Part shown: one piece after another, positions 1 through 11,500 of the stretch
Numbering within the stretch: position 1 is the stretch's first letter
Layout of the letters: the number at the start of each line of letters is the position of its first letter
Assembly (NCBI RefSeq): GCF_003265705.1
Contig: NW_020312894.1
Location: forward strand, 8,135,105 to 8,199,104
DNA length: 64,000 bases
Source of the DNA: Callorhinus ursinus
Taxonomy: Eukaryota > Chordata > Mammalia > Carnivora > Otariidae
Direction: 5' to 3'
Made by a program: the position numbers and the translations under genes
Notes under the pieces: generated by a model
Told to the model about the DNA's origin: nothing
Database searches by the model: none
The model's input: the letters and a program-made list of their open reading frames with translations, nothing else

Positions 1-1080
1 TCCCTGGATCTGGTCACCCCTTGTCCAGTGAGTCTGATCCTGAGCTCTGCCCGGCATCCTGCCCAGAATAGCAACGGCTCGCTCAACTTTCTGGAAGTCT
101 CCCGCTCTCCTCCTGCGTGCCGAGGGTCTCTGCCTTGCTTGGGTGTTTATTTCCTGCTCTACGAAGCGATGATTTAATTCTTGCCTGGGATATCATTCAG
201 CCCAAGTTCATGCTGAAGTGAAACATATTTCAGCACCCACCAATTTCCATATAGATAAAAAAAGAAAAAAAAACAAGAAAGAAGGGAAACAGCCTCCACC
301 AGCATCTTCACAAACTATGCGTTTGAAACCTGTTTCTTGAAGATGGATTGCTCCATCAGGCTGCTAAGAGGTTTTTCTTGACTTGTCAACAGTTTTATAC
401 CCCCACAAACATTCATGGCTATAAATTATTCATTGCCCAGTTAGTGGTTAAAAAAAAAAAAAGGATGCCTGGGGCCGAGGTACATTCTTAATTCTCCCTC
501 TGCTTTTCAGATCCAAGTTGTTTTTTTCCTTCCTACTGCTGGAAAAATAGAAATAACTGCAAGTCTCTTGACTCAGAGGTTCATGGCTATGGCCTAACGA
601 GAAGGTCCTGCTGAGCCCAATGTGAGCTTGGCTGGGAGGGTGGGGTAGTCATCTGTGGGACACCTGGGTTCTCAAATACATGTGGAGGTGGGAAATAGGT
701 GTGTTGGGGGCTTTCTTCTTCTTCTTCTTCTTTTTTTTCTCTCCTGTTGGCAGGAACTGCAGGGTTTTCAATAAAGCAGAGAGGAGACTTGATTCTATTC
801 TAAGCCCAGCCATTTCAGAGACCATGGCTGGAGAGGGTCTGAGACTTCCTCTGCTCACCGGCTTCCACCCTCCCTGGACCCCTCCCAGGGCGGGGATCCT
901 ACCAGGAGATAGCACGTCCCTTGTCTTTCTCCTTTTGCCTACCCTCTCTTGTCCAGCACACCCTTGGACCTCCCCCTGAACCCAACTGGCCTCCTCCTCC
1001 AGCAGGGCTTTTCAAGTCTACCGCCACCTGTGGGATGTGGATAGAGGTAGTGGAGGAGCGAGGCTTCAGAGCTTGGGGCC
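1..1080. other. non-coding sequence, no gene seen
   Basis: I see no gene here. The stretch holds short A-runs near 258-275 and 451-464 and a CTT-rich run at about 715-739 that ends in a T-tract. The open frames across the CTT run are low-complexity (poly-F or poly-K) and are not credible genes. There are no clear splice-flanked exons. Confidence 0.5.
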
Positions 1081-1504
1081 TGTATGGGCCATGACAAAGC
1101 TGTCCAAACTGGGGGGCTTAAAACAACAGAAATCCATTCTCTACAGTCCTGGAGGCTACGAGTCAGGAATGAAGATGTCTGCAGGGCTGTGCTCCCTCCA
1201 GCCTCTGCCGCCAGGTAGAACCTTTCTCGCCTCTCCCTAGTTCCTGGGGATGGCCCTCCATCCCTTGCCTGGAGCTGGAGTTTCTACTTCATTGTCATAT
1301 GGTGTCCTCCCTGTGTGTCTCTGTGTCCCCCTCTCTTCTTCTAGGGACACCAATCACATGGGATGATGGGTCTACCCTACTCTTCATCTTAACGTCCCCT
1401 GTTACATCTGCGAAGACCCTATTTCCAAGTAAGGCCACATTCACAGAGACCAAGAGTTGGGATTTCAACGTATCTTTTTGAGGAACACAACTCAGCCCAT
1501 GACA
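1081..1504 (-). repeat. ERVL-MaLR LTR (MLT1-like)
   Basis: In plus orientation the block reads like the reverse complement of a MaLR LTR. It contains the segment 'ggcttaaaacaacagaaat', an 'acagtcctggaggct' segment, 'cctgtgtgtctctgtgtcc', then 'gaagaccctatttccaa' and the terminal 'cacaactcagcccatgaca'. The order matches a solo LTR on the minus strand. It is diverged and carries no internal retroviral sequence. The subfamily is not assigned. Confidence 0.75.
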
Positions 1505-3360
1505 GGGTCAGAGGAGGGAGGCGCCTCCAGCGATTGGGCCCAGAGCAGAGATCAGAAGCTTCAGAAGGTCAAAGAGTTGGCACCTACTGAGAGCTCACCT
1601 TCCCTCACAACACTCTGGCATGTCATTACCCCGAACGAGTGTCTGTTGCCCCAGCCCTGAGGCACAGTACCAAAGGCCTCTTCAACTGGCTGCAGATGGG
1701 CCAGGCTCTGGTGTGGGCCTGAACACCTGTCCTTTCCACATGGGCTTAGAGAGAAAATTGGGTTGACGGTAGGACTGACCCATCTCGAATGGGAACTGGA
1801 TGTCCCTGGAGAGTAGCTACCTTGGACCTTGTCCAGTGGCCTGGTTTGAGAACCCAGTGTCCACTTGCCACTGGTAGCAGGACATGTGACCTCTTGTGTG
1901 GCCCCTTACTCCACCTTGACCCCCAGTTCCTCCCCCTTCCTCATATTGTCCCCAAGCATTGGGGGCTTTGTTGGGCAGCATTTCTGGGTGGGCTCTGGGA
2001 AGGCCTCTGGGGTCCCCTGCTCAATCTGGAGAGAATTGGCTGGTGGCAGCTCAGCAGTCTCATGCCTGTGCCCTGCTGAGTGAGGCGGTGTCGTGTGGGG
2101 AGTGACAATGGGACTGGACATGGGGTTGTTTTCCCCCAACCCTATTCCCTAATGTGGGGAAAAGGATTAATCATTTCATTTCTAAATATTTTGTATGTGG
2201 AATGCTGAGGAAGAGAAGTGGCCGAGAGTTTGGGCTTCCAAAGAAGACTTCCAGATGCTGCATTTGAAAACACCAGGGGACATTAGGTTTTGTCAAGGAC
2301 ATCTGGTGCCCAACTTCTGTCACCTTTCACCAGCCCAGCTATGGGGAAGAGGATAGCAGACCAAAGAGGCAGGGGTCCAATGGTCCTGACTCACCTCATT
2401 GGATGTGGTTGTTACTTTCTGGGTTACCCACCTTTGATTCAATTTAAGTTTAAGTCAGATCAAGAACCGCTGGAGCTCCTCTGACACAGGCCACCCCTAA
2501 GTGTGGCAGTGAGGCAGTTTGGAGCATAGGCAGCTGAGGGAATGAAGAGGAGCTCGGTGGGAGCCCTTGGCCCATGACGGTTGAGGGAGACAGAAACGAA
2601 ATGCCAAGCACCCCACATACGACATTTTATGTACTCCTTATACATCCATCGCACAGGTGAGGGGGCCTTGGCTCTGAGAGGCCAGGTGATCTACTCAGGT
2701 CACCTGGCTAGTAAGTGGCAAAGCCTCACAGGCCCAAAGTTCCTGAATGGGAGGATTTCTGCTTCAGGCCAGTAGCTTACCCGTCCCTCTGGTCACATAG
2801 TAGTGGGTGGTGGCTGAGTCCAAATGATCTTTGGGCAAATGAGGTTCCTTCCCAGGGCTGAGGATCTGAGTAGAAGCCTTTGGAGCAGAGTGCTGCCCCT
2901 CCCTGGCTGTCTGGGGAGCTGCACATGTGATGCATCTAGGTGCCGGCCATATTGATGGAGGAACTGCAAACCCCAGGATGGGCAGCCTACCACTGGGGCA
3001 CCTGCTGGAGAATTACTCAGAGGAAGAAGCCATAGCAGGGAAGTGAGGGAACGCACTCTCCTGGGAGCATCGGGTGAAAATTCTCTTTTCATTCAAAGGC
3101 CAAAGAGTCAAATAAAAGGAGGTCTTCTGAAATGAGGCTTTTTCAGGGAGTACTTGGAAGCATTTTGCAGAAATCCAGACTGTTTTAAAGAGAAACAAGA
3201 GTAGCAAGGTGTCCCCAAAATAAATGTATTAATTAACTCCATCATCTTTTCTATCATCCAGGTCATTTAGTTTCTTTTTTTTTTTTTTTTTGGTATTATT
3301 TCTTTCTTAAGACTGGATTCTTTGAAATAATCTGGAAATGACTATGTAGGTCATTTGTTT
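1505..3360. other. mostly unique non-coding sequence
   Basis: No gene is recognisable. The open frames are short, overlap on both strands and resemble no known family. The only repeat I can place is a MIR remnant at about 2621-2735. A T-run lies at about 3274-3291. Confidence 0.45.
2621..2735 (-). repeat. MIR fragment
   Basis: The stretch has the reversed MIR layout: a 'gacattttatgtactcctta' segment, then 'ggccaggtgatctactcaggtcacctggctagtaagtgg' in diverged form. The 'tggctagtaagtggc' core is diagnostic of minus-strand MIR. Confidence 0.6.
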
Positions 3361-3367
3361 TCTGTAT

Positions 3368-3510
3368 CTTTTTAAAATTTATTTTATTAAAAATTTTAAA
3401 AATTCAAGTATAATTAAGATACAGTGCTATATTCATTTCAGGTGTACAACATAATCATTCAACAATTCTATACATTTTTTGGTGCTCATCACAATAAGTG
3501 TACTCTATCT
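3368..3510 (-). repeat. L1 3'UTR fragment
   Basis: The plus strand reads as a reversed carnivore L1 3' end: an A/T-rich tract, then 'tttcaggtgtacaac', 'attcaacaattctatac' and 'ggtgctcatcacaataagtg'. The same words occur in the L1 3' end at 36333-36450. It is truncated and non-coding. Confidence 0.7.
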
Positions 3511-3645
3511 TTTTTTATTAATAATTTTGTTGAGATGTAATTCACCTATCATATAGTTCATTCAAAGTGTACAACTCAGTGGCTTTTAGTACATTCATCA
3601 AGCTCTGCATCCACCACCACGATAAATTTTGGAACATTCTTTATC
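3511..3645 (-). repeat. older L1M 3'UTR fragment
   Basis: Contains 'ttgagatgtaattcac', 'attcaaagtgtacaact' and 'acattcatcaagctctgcat', the classic reversed L1M 3'UTR. It directly abuts the younger L1 piece at 3368-3510, which suggests that the younger element inserted into the older one or that the two were later joined by deletion. Confidence 0.65.
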
Positions 3646-4755
3646 CTCTAAGAGCACAGCTTTGGGCAGAGCTCCACCACCCTGGGATGGCAGTGGTCTC
3701 AAGAAGGCCCTCTTTGTCTGTTCTTGATCTCTTTGTTGTCTGCTTCATTTGGTAATAGACCCAGCCCCTTTCCACTAATCACTGGCTGATTGCTCAATTG
3801 TTTTCAAAAATGCCCTGGCATATAAATTGTTCTCTGGTCTGATCCAGTTAAGTTCAGGCAGACTTTGAAGTTGGTTTGGAGCCCAGAGGACTCTTCTTGG
3901 CTGTCTCTTTCCCTGGTTCTCTCTGGTGAACCAGCTGGCTTTTGGTTTAGCTGGTTGCTCTAAATTAAGAGGAGCTGTTGTTTTCAGGAGTGCCCTTAGG
4001 CTTGAACTTCCCTACATTCTGTTTTACATACAGTAGGTTCCTTCCTTCAGGGGTGCTTGGGAGCTCTTTCCCACACACTGCCTTCTCCCCTGGGCACACT
4101 CTCTGAGCTCTAGCCCTGTGTGCCTCCCATCTTCTCAGCTTGCCTCCCCGATGGAAACCGTGCAGTAGGAGACAGCTTGCAGTGGGGGAAGCTGGGGCTC
4201 TGGTCTTCCTGGCCTGCCCTGCCTAGGGGCGGCTGGGAGGAAGGTAGTCCCGACCTCTCCACCACACTCCCCAGGAGTTCAGCCTTTTAAACTTGGAGTT
4301 GGAGGGCATGAGGAATGTTCGTGGCCTGTCCCTCCACGAGGGAAAGAAATGTGCTTGTGGCTGAAATGCCACAGACTCTGGCTGTTCCTACTGCATTTTA
4401 GTAGATTTTCTTGAATAGATGATTCTTCATTTGTCATATGCTCTTAGGACAGTTCCCAGAGACTTTAAATGGGTTTTTTGTTTGTTTGTTTGTTTGTTTT
4501 GTTTTTTTAGTGGTTTTGCCAGCTTTGCTTGTTTCACTAGGGAACGGTCCATGGAGTTATTCATGCTTCGTCCCAGAAGTGGAAACTATTGTTTTACCTT
4601 AATAATGAAGGCATCTTTATATTAATGAATTTATCTCCAAATAGAGCTTTGATGGGATGTGACGAGTTTCAACAAGTCATATTCTGATTTTCCGTTGTAC
4701 TTATTATTTTCTTAACTCAATAGGAAGAATATTTTAGTTTTCAAATGTGTTATTT

Positions 4756-4756
<1 letters not shown>
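3646..4756. other. non-coding sequence with a (TTTG)n run
   Basis: No gene is recognised. A short TTTG tetranucleotide run lies at about 4471-4507. Frames crossing it give poly-phenylalanine/valine peptides, which are low complexity. Confidence 0.5.
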
Positions 4757-4803
<47 letters not shown>

Positions 4804-4818
4804 ATCTATCTATCTATC

Positions 4819-4859
<41 letters not shown>

Positions 4860-4894
4860 GTATCTATCATCAATCATCTATCAGTCTATCTATT
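4757..4894. repeat. (TCTA)n tetranucleotide microsatellite
   Basis: About 138 bp of TCTA units. A pure block comes first, followed by interruptions (AATC, ATCATC, TATG) that divide it into sub-blocks. The open reading frame across it encodes an SIYL repeat and is an artefact of the microsatellite. The longest pure block is likely to be length-polymorphic. Confidence 0.95.
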
Positions 4895-5604
4895 TTTGGT
4901 TTTCAGGCTTTCATCGTTCCAGTGTAGCTTTTGTTGAATTTTCTGGTTTGGAAAAAGGCTTGTATAATTTCTGCCTTTTGTAACTTAAAAAGGTTATCGT
5001 TTTGGACAAGTAAGAATGTGATAAGTTTTTGTAAATGCTCCATCACCACCAACTTGAGAAAAAGGTATATTCTCTGCTTGTGGGGCACAAAACTCAATAT
5101 CTATCTATTTAATGTTATTAATCATGTTGTTCAGTCCCCTAGGTGTGTAACAGGCAATACTCCAACAGATGGAGATGGGGTAGGAGGAGCAGAGCAATTG
5201 TGAAGCAAACTTGTAAAGCAATCTTGGCTAGCTCATGGTGATTTCATGGGAAATGCTACTTGACTCATCTTCCACAGATGCTTATCCAGGTAGAATAGGG
5301 CACAGATTCATAAGACTTTTGGATTAGAAGGGCCCTCGGAGATTTTATAGCCCTACTTCCTGGTTTTACAAACAAGGACAATGACTTGCCCGGGTCACAT
5401 GGCTGGCAAACTCTGAAGCTGGGAATGGAATGCAGGTCCTTGGATTCTGATAAGGGCATGGAGTCTCTGTTTCTGCCCAGCTTCTGGTGTGCTGTATCCT
5501 GTTTCAGACTTTATTCTTGTCCCTGGGACAGTTAGTGCTTTAAGAATGGGTAAGCTACATGTCATGAAAAAAAAAAAGCTCTTCTATATTTATTTGTAGG
5601 TACT
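4895..5604. other. non-coding, with MIR remnant at about 5300-5460
   Basis: No gene is seen. From about 5300 to 5460 a degenerate reversed MIR can be read ('ttttacaaacaaggacaatgacttgcccgggtcacatggctgg' in pieces). The rest is unassigned. Confidence 0.4.
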
Positions 5605-5760
5605 TTACAATTTGCTGAGCGCACTTTTATATGCCTCACCTAATTTAATCTTCATAGTCCAGTGACGTTTAAGGAAGCACTGATACCTCAGTCCTGTGGG
5701 TGAAGAAATCAGGGCTCAGAGACTCTAAGTCCACATCAGCCCCAGGGTCTTCTGCACCCC
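5605..5760 (-). repeat. MIR fragment
   Basis: Reversed MIR order: 'gctgagcgcacttttatatg', 'cacctaatttaatcttcata', then 'gaagaaatcagggctcagag'. It is diverged and has no coding value. Confidence 0.6.
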
Positions 5761-6278
5761 CCACCCTCCGAGACCATGCATTCAATCACAGGACCCTGGA
5801 GTCCAGTCCCATCTTGGCCCAGAACCAATATTCAGACTTTCATTTCCCAAGTGGTTCTTTTGGGGTAAAATTGGAACATCCTGTACGATTTTTCTGTCCT
5901 CTATTGGAACAGTACCCTAGGGAGCTGGCGGAGTTTCATGAACGCAGTGGTAAGTCTGGGAAATTATTACTTTAAAAATATTACTCTCTGCACCTGCTGT
6001 TCATAGGTTATAATCGACTGGGTGTATACTTGAAGCATTTCTCTGCTTATCTCCTGGGACACCCTTAGTTCATTCACTGCCTTCCTTCTGCTCCTTCCTG
6101 TGCAGGGGCATTAGGAGCTATGTCTCTACCCACCCCCTGCCCCGCCTCAAGGCTGCCGCTGAGCAGCCTCTCTTGTTCTCATCTGGGACTTTTGAACCAC
6201 CTAAATTGGCTGTGATCAGAGGCTCCTGACTGTCTCTTCTCAGGTAAATGGCCCCAAACAATAGTTGCTATGTAGGGC

Positions 6279-6824
6279 TGCATTGATTATCTGTTCCTGT
6301 GTAACAAGTTACCCCCAAATCTAGTGGTTTAGAACAGCAATACACACCTACTGACTCAGTGTCTGGGGGTCAGGAATTTGGGAGTGGCTAGGTTGGGTGC
6401 TTCTGGCTTGAGGTCTCTCATCAGGGTGCAGTCAGATGTCACGCGGGGCTGCTGTCATTTGAGGGTTGGTTTGGGGCTGGAGGATTAACTTCCAAGGTGG
6501 CTCCACACACGTGGCTGGAAGGCTAGTGCTGGCTGTTGGCAGGAGGCCTCACTTCCTTCCATGTTGACCTCTCCACAGGGCTACCTGAGTGTCCTCACAA
6601 CATGGCGGCCAGCTTCCCTCAGAGCCAGTGCCCCAGGAAAGAGAAGTCAGAAGCTCCATGTATCTTATGACCTGGACTTGGAAGTTATACCAACCATTTC
6701 TGCAGCAGTCCACTGGTTCTATTGCTGCAATATCTAGTCAGTGGGGAGGCAAAGGACTGCACAGGCTGTGAATCAGCCAGGAGGGGGGAATCACTCAGGG
6801 CCATCTGGAGGCTGCCTGCCACAG
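6279..6824 (-). repeat. ERVL-MaLR LTR (MLT1-like), near full length
   Basis: The plus strand starts with 'attatctgttcctgtgtaac' and ends with 'ggccatctggaggctgcctg' plus 'ccaca'. These are the reversed 3' and 5' ends of an MLT1-type LTR. Between them are 'gtcaggaatttgggagtgg', 'gttggcaggaggcctcactt', 'gtgtcctcacaacatggcgg' and 'tatcttatgacctggacttg', in consensus order. It is about 545 bp, a solo LTR with no flanking internal region. Confidence 0.8.
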
Positions 6825-6841
6825 GGTGCACCAAGCCCCAG

Positions 6842-7045
6842 AACCTGTGCTAGGTGCTTTATATATATATTATATATATATATATATGTATATATATTTC
6901 TCCTCTCCACAGCTCTGTGAGGCAAGCCTCATTCACCCTACTTACAGAAAGGAAACAGAGATGAAGTGATTTGCCTCTTGACACAGCACATAGATTTGAA
7001 CTCCACTCCAAAGTTTGTGCATTAACCCCTTGCCCTGTAGTGACT
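6842..7045 (-). repeat. MIR containing a (TA)n expansion
   Basis: Reversed MIR: 'ctgtgctaggtgcttta', then a TA dinucleotide run at about 6859-6899, then 'acagctctgtgaggcaag', 'acttacagaaaggaaacag' and 'gtgatttgcctcttgaca'. The TA microsatellite arose within the MIR, at the 'tttatat' position of the consensus. Confidence 0.7.
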
Positions 7046-7735
7046 CCTGGTGTCTTCTATGCCTTCTGTCTTCCAGCTAGTATTGTGCTCTGCTCAGCTG
7101 CTCTGTGAGAGACTCAGAAACGCCATGTGGGGATGACTGGGCTCTTGGACTGGAACACAGGACCAAGGCAGCAGTGAAGAGTGGCCTCCATGTGAGCTCA
7201 GGCTGGATTAACAGAAATATGATGTCTAGAATCTAGGAGGTGAGAGTCCCTGGTCTGGGCAGGCTACAGGATTGGGGATGCCACTGTGAAAAGTCTGCAG
7301 ATGCTGGAACCTATTTAGGAGGGACAATCCTAGGGCAAGTGGAGAGTTGAGGAAGTGGGAATGTTTAACCTAGGTAAAAACAACCAGAAAACTTCGAGAT
7401 AGAAGATGGGGCTGTGGTGACATTTACACACTTCTCTGTGGAGCCCATGGCGTGGAGGGCCCCATCAGATGACTGCCAAATCTCCAGACTGATTTCACCA
7501 AGAATCTGATGTCACCTCTTGCAGCCTATGCCCCTGAAAGCAGTCCGAGAAGCTTATTTTCATGTGCAGATGTCACATGTCACCCACCTGCTCAGCTACA
7601 TTAGGCTTCACCCCAAGGCTGTGATGGTGAACTCGGCCATCAAAGCTCAGCCTCATCTCACACTGCAGGTCTTGCTCTCTATGCTTCCCCCAGACTGGCC
7701 GTTCTTTTCCTTCTGCAAACAGTCCCGGCTCACCC
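7046..7735. other. non-coding sequence, nothing assigned
   Basis: No gene, repeat family or regulatory element could be supported. Open frames are short and unconserved in appearance. Confidence 0.4.
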
Positions 7736-8385
7736 ACACGGTTGGACACATGTGCATACATAAACACATTCACACATAGGAACACGTCCATACCCACATA
7801 CATGGGCACACATGCACAAAACATACAGACACACAGGAACATGTCCACACATACATGCACATATAAACACACTCAGACACAGGCATACACAGACACACAC
7901 ACAAACACACTCACCCATAGGAACACGTTGTCCACACTCCCCCCACATGTATACACGTGGAACACAATCATACACAAACATGCTCACACATGTGTATCCA
8001 CAAACTCATATTCACATGTACACAAACATATTCACATACAAGAACATGTTGTCTATGCTCACACTCACATGAACACACATGGACACACATATATGCACTC
8101 ACATATTCATAGTCACATGCTCACACACATTTACATGTAGTCATACACTTCATATACACACTCATGTGCACATCCGTATGTTCACATGAAAACACACTTA
8201 AACATACTCACCCATGCCTGTTCATACACATACACATGCACACGCACACATTCACCCACATGGGCTTCTACCCACTCTTGCATGCACACATTTGCCCACT
8301 CTCACACATTCATACTCACATGCTCACCCCCACACATGTGCACACAGGCCCTCCCCTCCACTCACACACACAGGTCCTACATTTG
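7736..8385. repeat. degenerate ACAC/ACAT-rich minisatellite
   Basis: About 650 bp made almost entirely of CACA, CATA and CACATG words. Longer, diverged units recur: a GGAACAYGTCC-type core occurs at 7779, 7836, 7920 and 8041. All six frames give Thr/His-rich or Cys/Val-rich peptides (up to 132 residues), which reflect base composition rather than genes. The alternating purine/pyrimidine tract could adopt Z-DNA; that is inference. Confidence 0.9.
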
Positions 8386-8796
8386 TCTAAGTAACATTGC
8401 TCATTCCTCAACTTAGCCATATTCTCAGGGGAGCTTTACCTGACTCTCCACATAAGGTCAGACCTTCCTATTTGGATGCTCCTAATAGATGTTGTCATTT
8501 ACAGTTTCTTGTTTGGTAGCTGTCCCCCCACTAGACAGTGGACTCCAGCTGGATCTGCTACCTCCATATCTAGGGCAGTGGGCATTCATGGTTGGTGGAA
8601 AGAGGTAGTGTGTGCTCTGTTCTGCAGGTGGCACTTGTGGCAGGTGACCTGGGGGTGGAGGACGGATGACTCTTTGGGTCTCTCTAAGTCCCAAGAGTCT
8701 CTGAGTTTACCATAAACTCCTTGTTTCCTGGGATGCAAAGTCCTGTTTCAGGAATTAACTTGTGAATTTATCTTAGTTTGTAGCCCTCAGAATCAC
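8386..8796. other. non-coding sequence up to the L1 boundary
   Basis: No gene or repeat is recognised. The boundary with the L1 at about 8797 shows no T-run or target-site duplication, although a minus-strand L1 insertion should carry its poly(A) there. Confidence 0.4.
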
Positions 8797-10720
8797 TTCT
8801 TTGATGGCTGAGTAATATTCCATTGTATACACACCACATCTTCTTTAGCCATTAATCTGTTAAGGGACATCAGGGCTCTTTCCACAGTTTGGCTATTGTA
8901 GACATTGCTGCCATAAACATTGGGGTGCAGGTGCCCCTTCGGATCACTGTATTTGTATCTTTGGGGTAAATCCCTAGTAGTGCAATTGTTGGTTGTAGGG
9001 TAGCTTTATTTTCAACTTTTCGAGGAACCTGCATACTGTTTTCCAGAGTGGCCGCACCAGCCTGTATTCCCATCAACAGTGTAAGAGGGTTCCCCCTTCT
9101 CTGGACCCTCGCCAACATCTGTCATTTCCTGACTTGTTAATTTTAGCCATTCTGACTTGTGTGAGGTGGTATCTCATTGTGGTTTTGATCTGTATTTCCC
9201 TGATGCTGAGTAATGTGGAGCATTTTTTCATATGTCTCTTGGCCATTTGTATGTCTTCTTTGCAGAAATGTCTGTTCATGTCTTCTGCCCATTTCTTGAT
9301 TGGATTATTTGTTCTTTGGGTGTTGAGTTTGATAAGTTCTTCATGGATTTTGGATACTAGCCCTTTATCTGATAAGACATTTGCAAATATCTTCTCCCAT
9401 TCTGTCGGTTATCTTTTGGTTTTGTCGACTGTTTCCTTTGCTGTGCAAAAGCTTTTTATCTTGATGAAATCCCAATAGTTCATTTTTGCCTTTGTTTTCC
9501 TTGCCTTTGGAGATGTGTGTAGCAAGAAGTTGATGCGATCGAGGTCACAGAGGTTGCTGCCTGTGTTCTCCTCTAGGATTTTGATGGATTCCTGTCTCAC
9601 ATTTAGGTCTTTCATCCATTTTGAGTCTACTTTTGTGTATGGTGTAAGGAAATGGTCCAGTTTCATTCTTCTGCACGTGGCTGTCCAATTTTCCCAACAC
9701 CATTCATTTGTTGAAGAGACTGTCTCTTTTCCATTGGATATTCTTTCCTGTGTTGTTGAAGATTAGTTGACCATAGAGTTGAGGGTCCATTTCTGAGCTC
9801 TCTATTCTGTTCCATTGATCTATGTGTCTGTTTTTGTGCCAGTACCATGACAGCTTTGTAATAGAGCTGGAAGTCCGGAATTGTGATGCCATCAGCTTTG
9901 GTTTTCTTTTTCAACATTCCTTTGGCTATTTGGGTTTTTTTCTGGTTCCATACAAATTTTAGGATCATTTGTTCCAGCTCTGTGAATAAAGTTGATGGTA
10001 TTTTGATAGGGATTGCACTGAATGTATAGATTGCTCTAGGTAGCATAGACATTTTAATAATATTTGTTCATCCAATCCATGAGCATGGAATGTTTTTCCA
10101 TTTCTTTGTGTCTTCCTCAATTTCTGTCATGAGTGTTCTATAGTTTTCTGAGTACAGATCCTTTGCCTCTTTGGTTAGGTTTATTCCTAGGTATCTTATG
10201 ATGTTTGGTGCAATTGTAAATGGGATCAACTCCTTAATTTCTCTTTCTTCTGTCTCATTGTTAGTGTAAAGAAATGTAACTGATATCAGGGCATTGATTT
10301 TATATCCTGACATTTTGCTGAGTTCCTGTATGAGTTCTGGCAATTTTGGGGTGGAGTCTTTTGGGGTTTCCACATGGAGTATTATGTCATGTGCAAAGAG
10401 TGAGAGTTTGACTTCTTCTTTGCCAATTCAGATGTCTTTTATTTCTTTTTGTTGCCTGATTGCTGTGGCTAGGACTTCTAGTACTGTGTTGAACAGCAGT
10501 GGTGAAAGTGGACATCCTTCTGTGTTTCTGACCTTAGGGGAAAAGCTTTCAGTTTTTCCCCATTGAGAATGGTATTTGCTGTGGGCTTTTCATATATGGC
10601 TTTTATGATATTAAGGTATGTTCCCTCTATCCCTACACTGTGAAGAGGTTGAATCAAGAAAGGATGCTGTACTTTGTCAAATGCTTTTTCTGTATCTATT
10701 GAGACGATCATATGGTTCTT

Positions 10721-10824
10721 TTTTTTTTTTTTGGTGGGCAGCAAAGCAAGATTTATTGAGTGATAACAAAGTGATAGTACAAAGCTCCCAAGGAGGCAGG
10801 GGACCTGATATGGTTGCCCAAGAG
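10721..10824 (-). mobile_element. retrocopied 3' end of a polyadenylated LTR-like RNA
   Basis: A 104-bp insertion in the L1, flanked by a perfect 15-bp direct repeat GATCATATGGTTCTT (10706-10720 and 10825-10839). On the minus strand it ends CTCAATAAATCTTGCTTTGC, a few more bases, then a poly(A) of about 12. AATAAA about 20 nt before the A-tail marks a true mRNA 3' end. The 'AATAAATCTTGCTTTGCTGC' style resembles the R region of gammaretrovirus-like LTRs. The inferred origin is L1-mediated reverse transcription of an ERV-terminated RNA, heavily 5' truncated. Confidence 0.7.
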
Positions 10825-11400
10825 GATCATATGGTTCTTATCCTTTCTTTTATTAATGTAGTGTATCACATTGATTGATCTGTACATGCTGAACCATGCT
10901 TGCAGCCCAGGAATAAATCCCACTTGGTCATGGTGAATAGTCCTTTTAACATACTGTTGGATCCTATTGGCTAATATCTTGGTGAGAATTTTTGCATCCA
11001 TGTTCATCAGGAATATTGGTCTGTAATTCTCCTTTTTGGTGGGATCATTGTCTGGTTTTGGGATCAAGGTAATGCTGGTCTTATAGAATGAGTTTGGAAG
11101 TTTTCCTTCTGTTTCTATTTTTTGAGATAGCTTCAGAAGAATAGGTATTAATTCTTCTTTAAATGTTTGGTAGAATTCCCCTGGGAAGCCATCCAGCCCT
11201 GGACTATTGTTTGTTGGGAGATTTTTTATTACTGCTTCAATTTCCTTGCTGGTTATGGGTCTGTTTAGGTTTTCTATTTCTTCCTGTTTTAGTTTTGGTA
11301 GTTTATACATCTCTAGGAATGCATCCATTTCTTCCAGATTGCCTAATTTGTTGGCATATAGCTGCTTATAAATGTTCTTATAATTGTTCGTATTTCTTCC

Positions 11401-11500
11401 NNNNNNNNNNNNNNNNNNNNNNNNNNNNNNNNNNNNNNNNNNNNNNNNNNNNNNNNNNNNNNNNNNNNNNNNNNNNNNNNNNNNNNNNNNNNNNNNNNNN
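11401..11500. other. assembly gap (100 N)
   Basis: Exactly 100 N, the conventional size for a gap of unknown length, followed by 23 T (11501-11523). The L1 words on the two sides are not adjacent in a complete L1, so at least part of ORF2 is hidden. The T-tract may be an extension of the short T-run in the L1, or the edge of an unseen minus-strand insertion. Confidence 0.95.

Noticed and set aside
4747..4983. SIYL-repeat open frame
   Set aside because: Translation of the TCTA microsatellite.
7742..8140. 132-codon Thr/His-rich open frame
   Set aside because: It is the translation of the ACAC minisatellite. Similar frames are open on both strands and the peptide has no domain.
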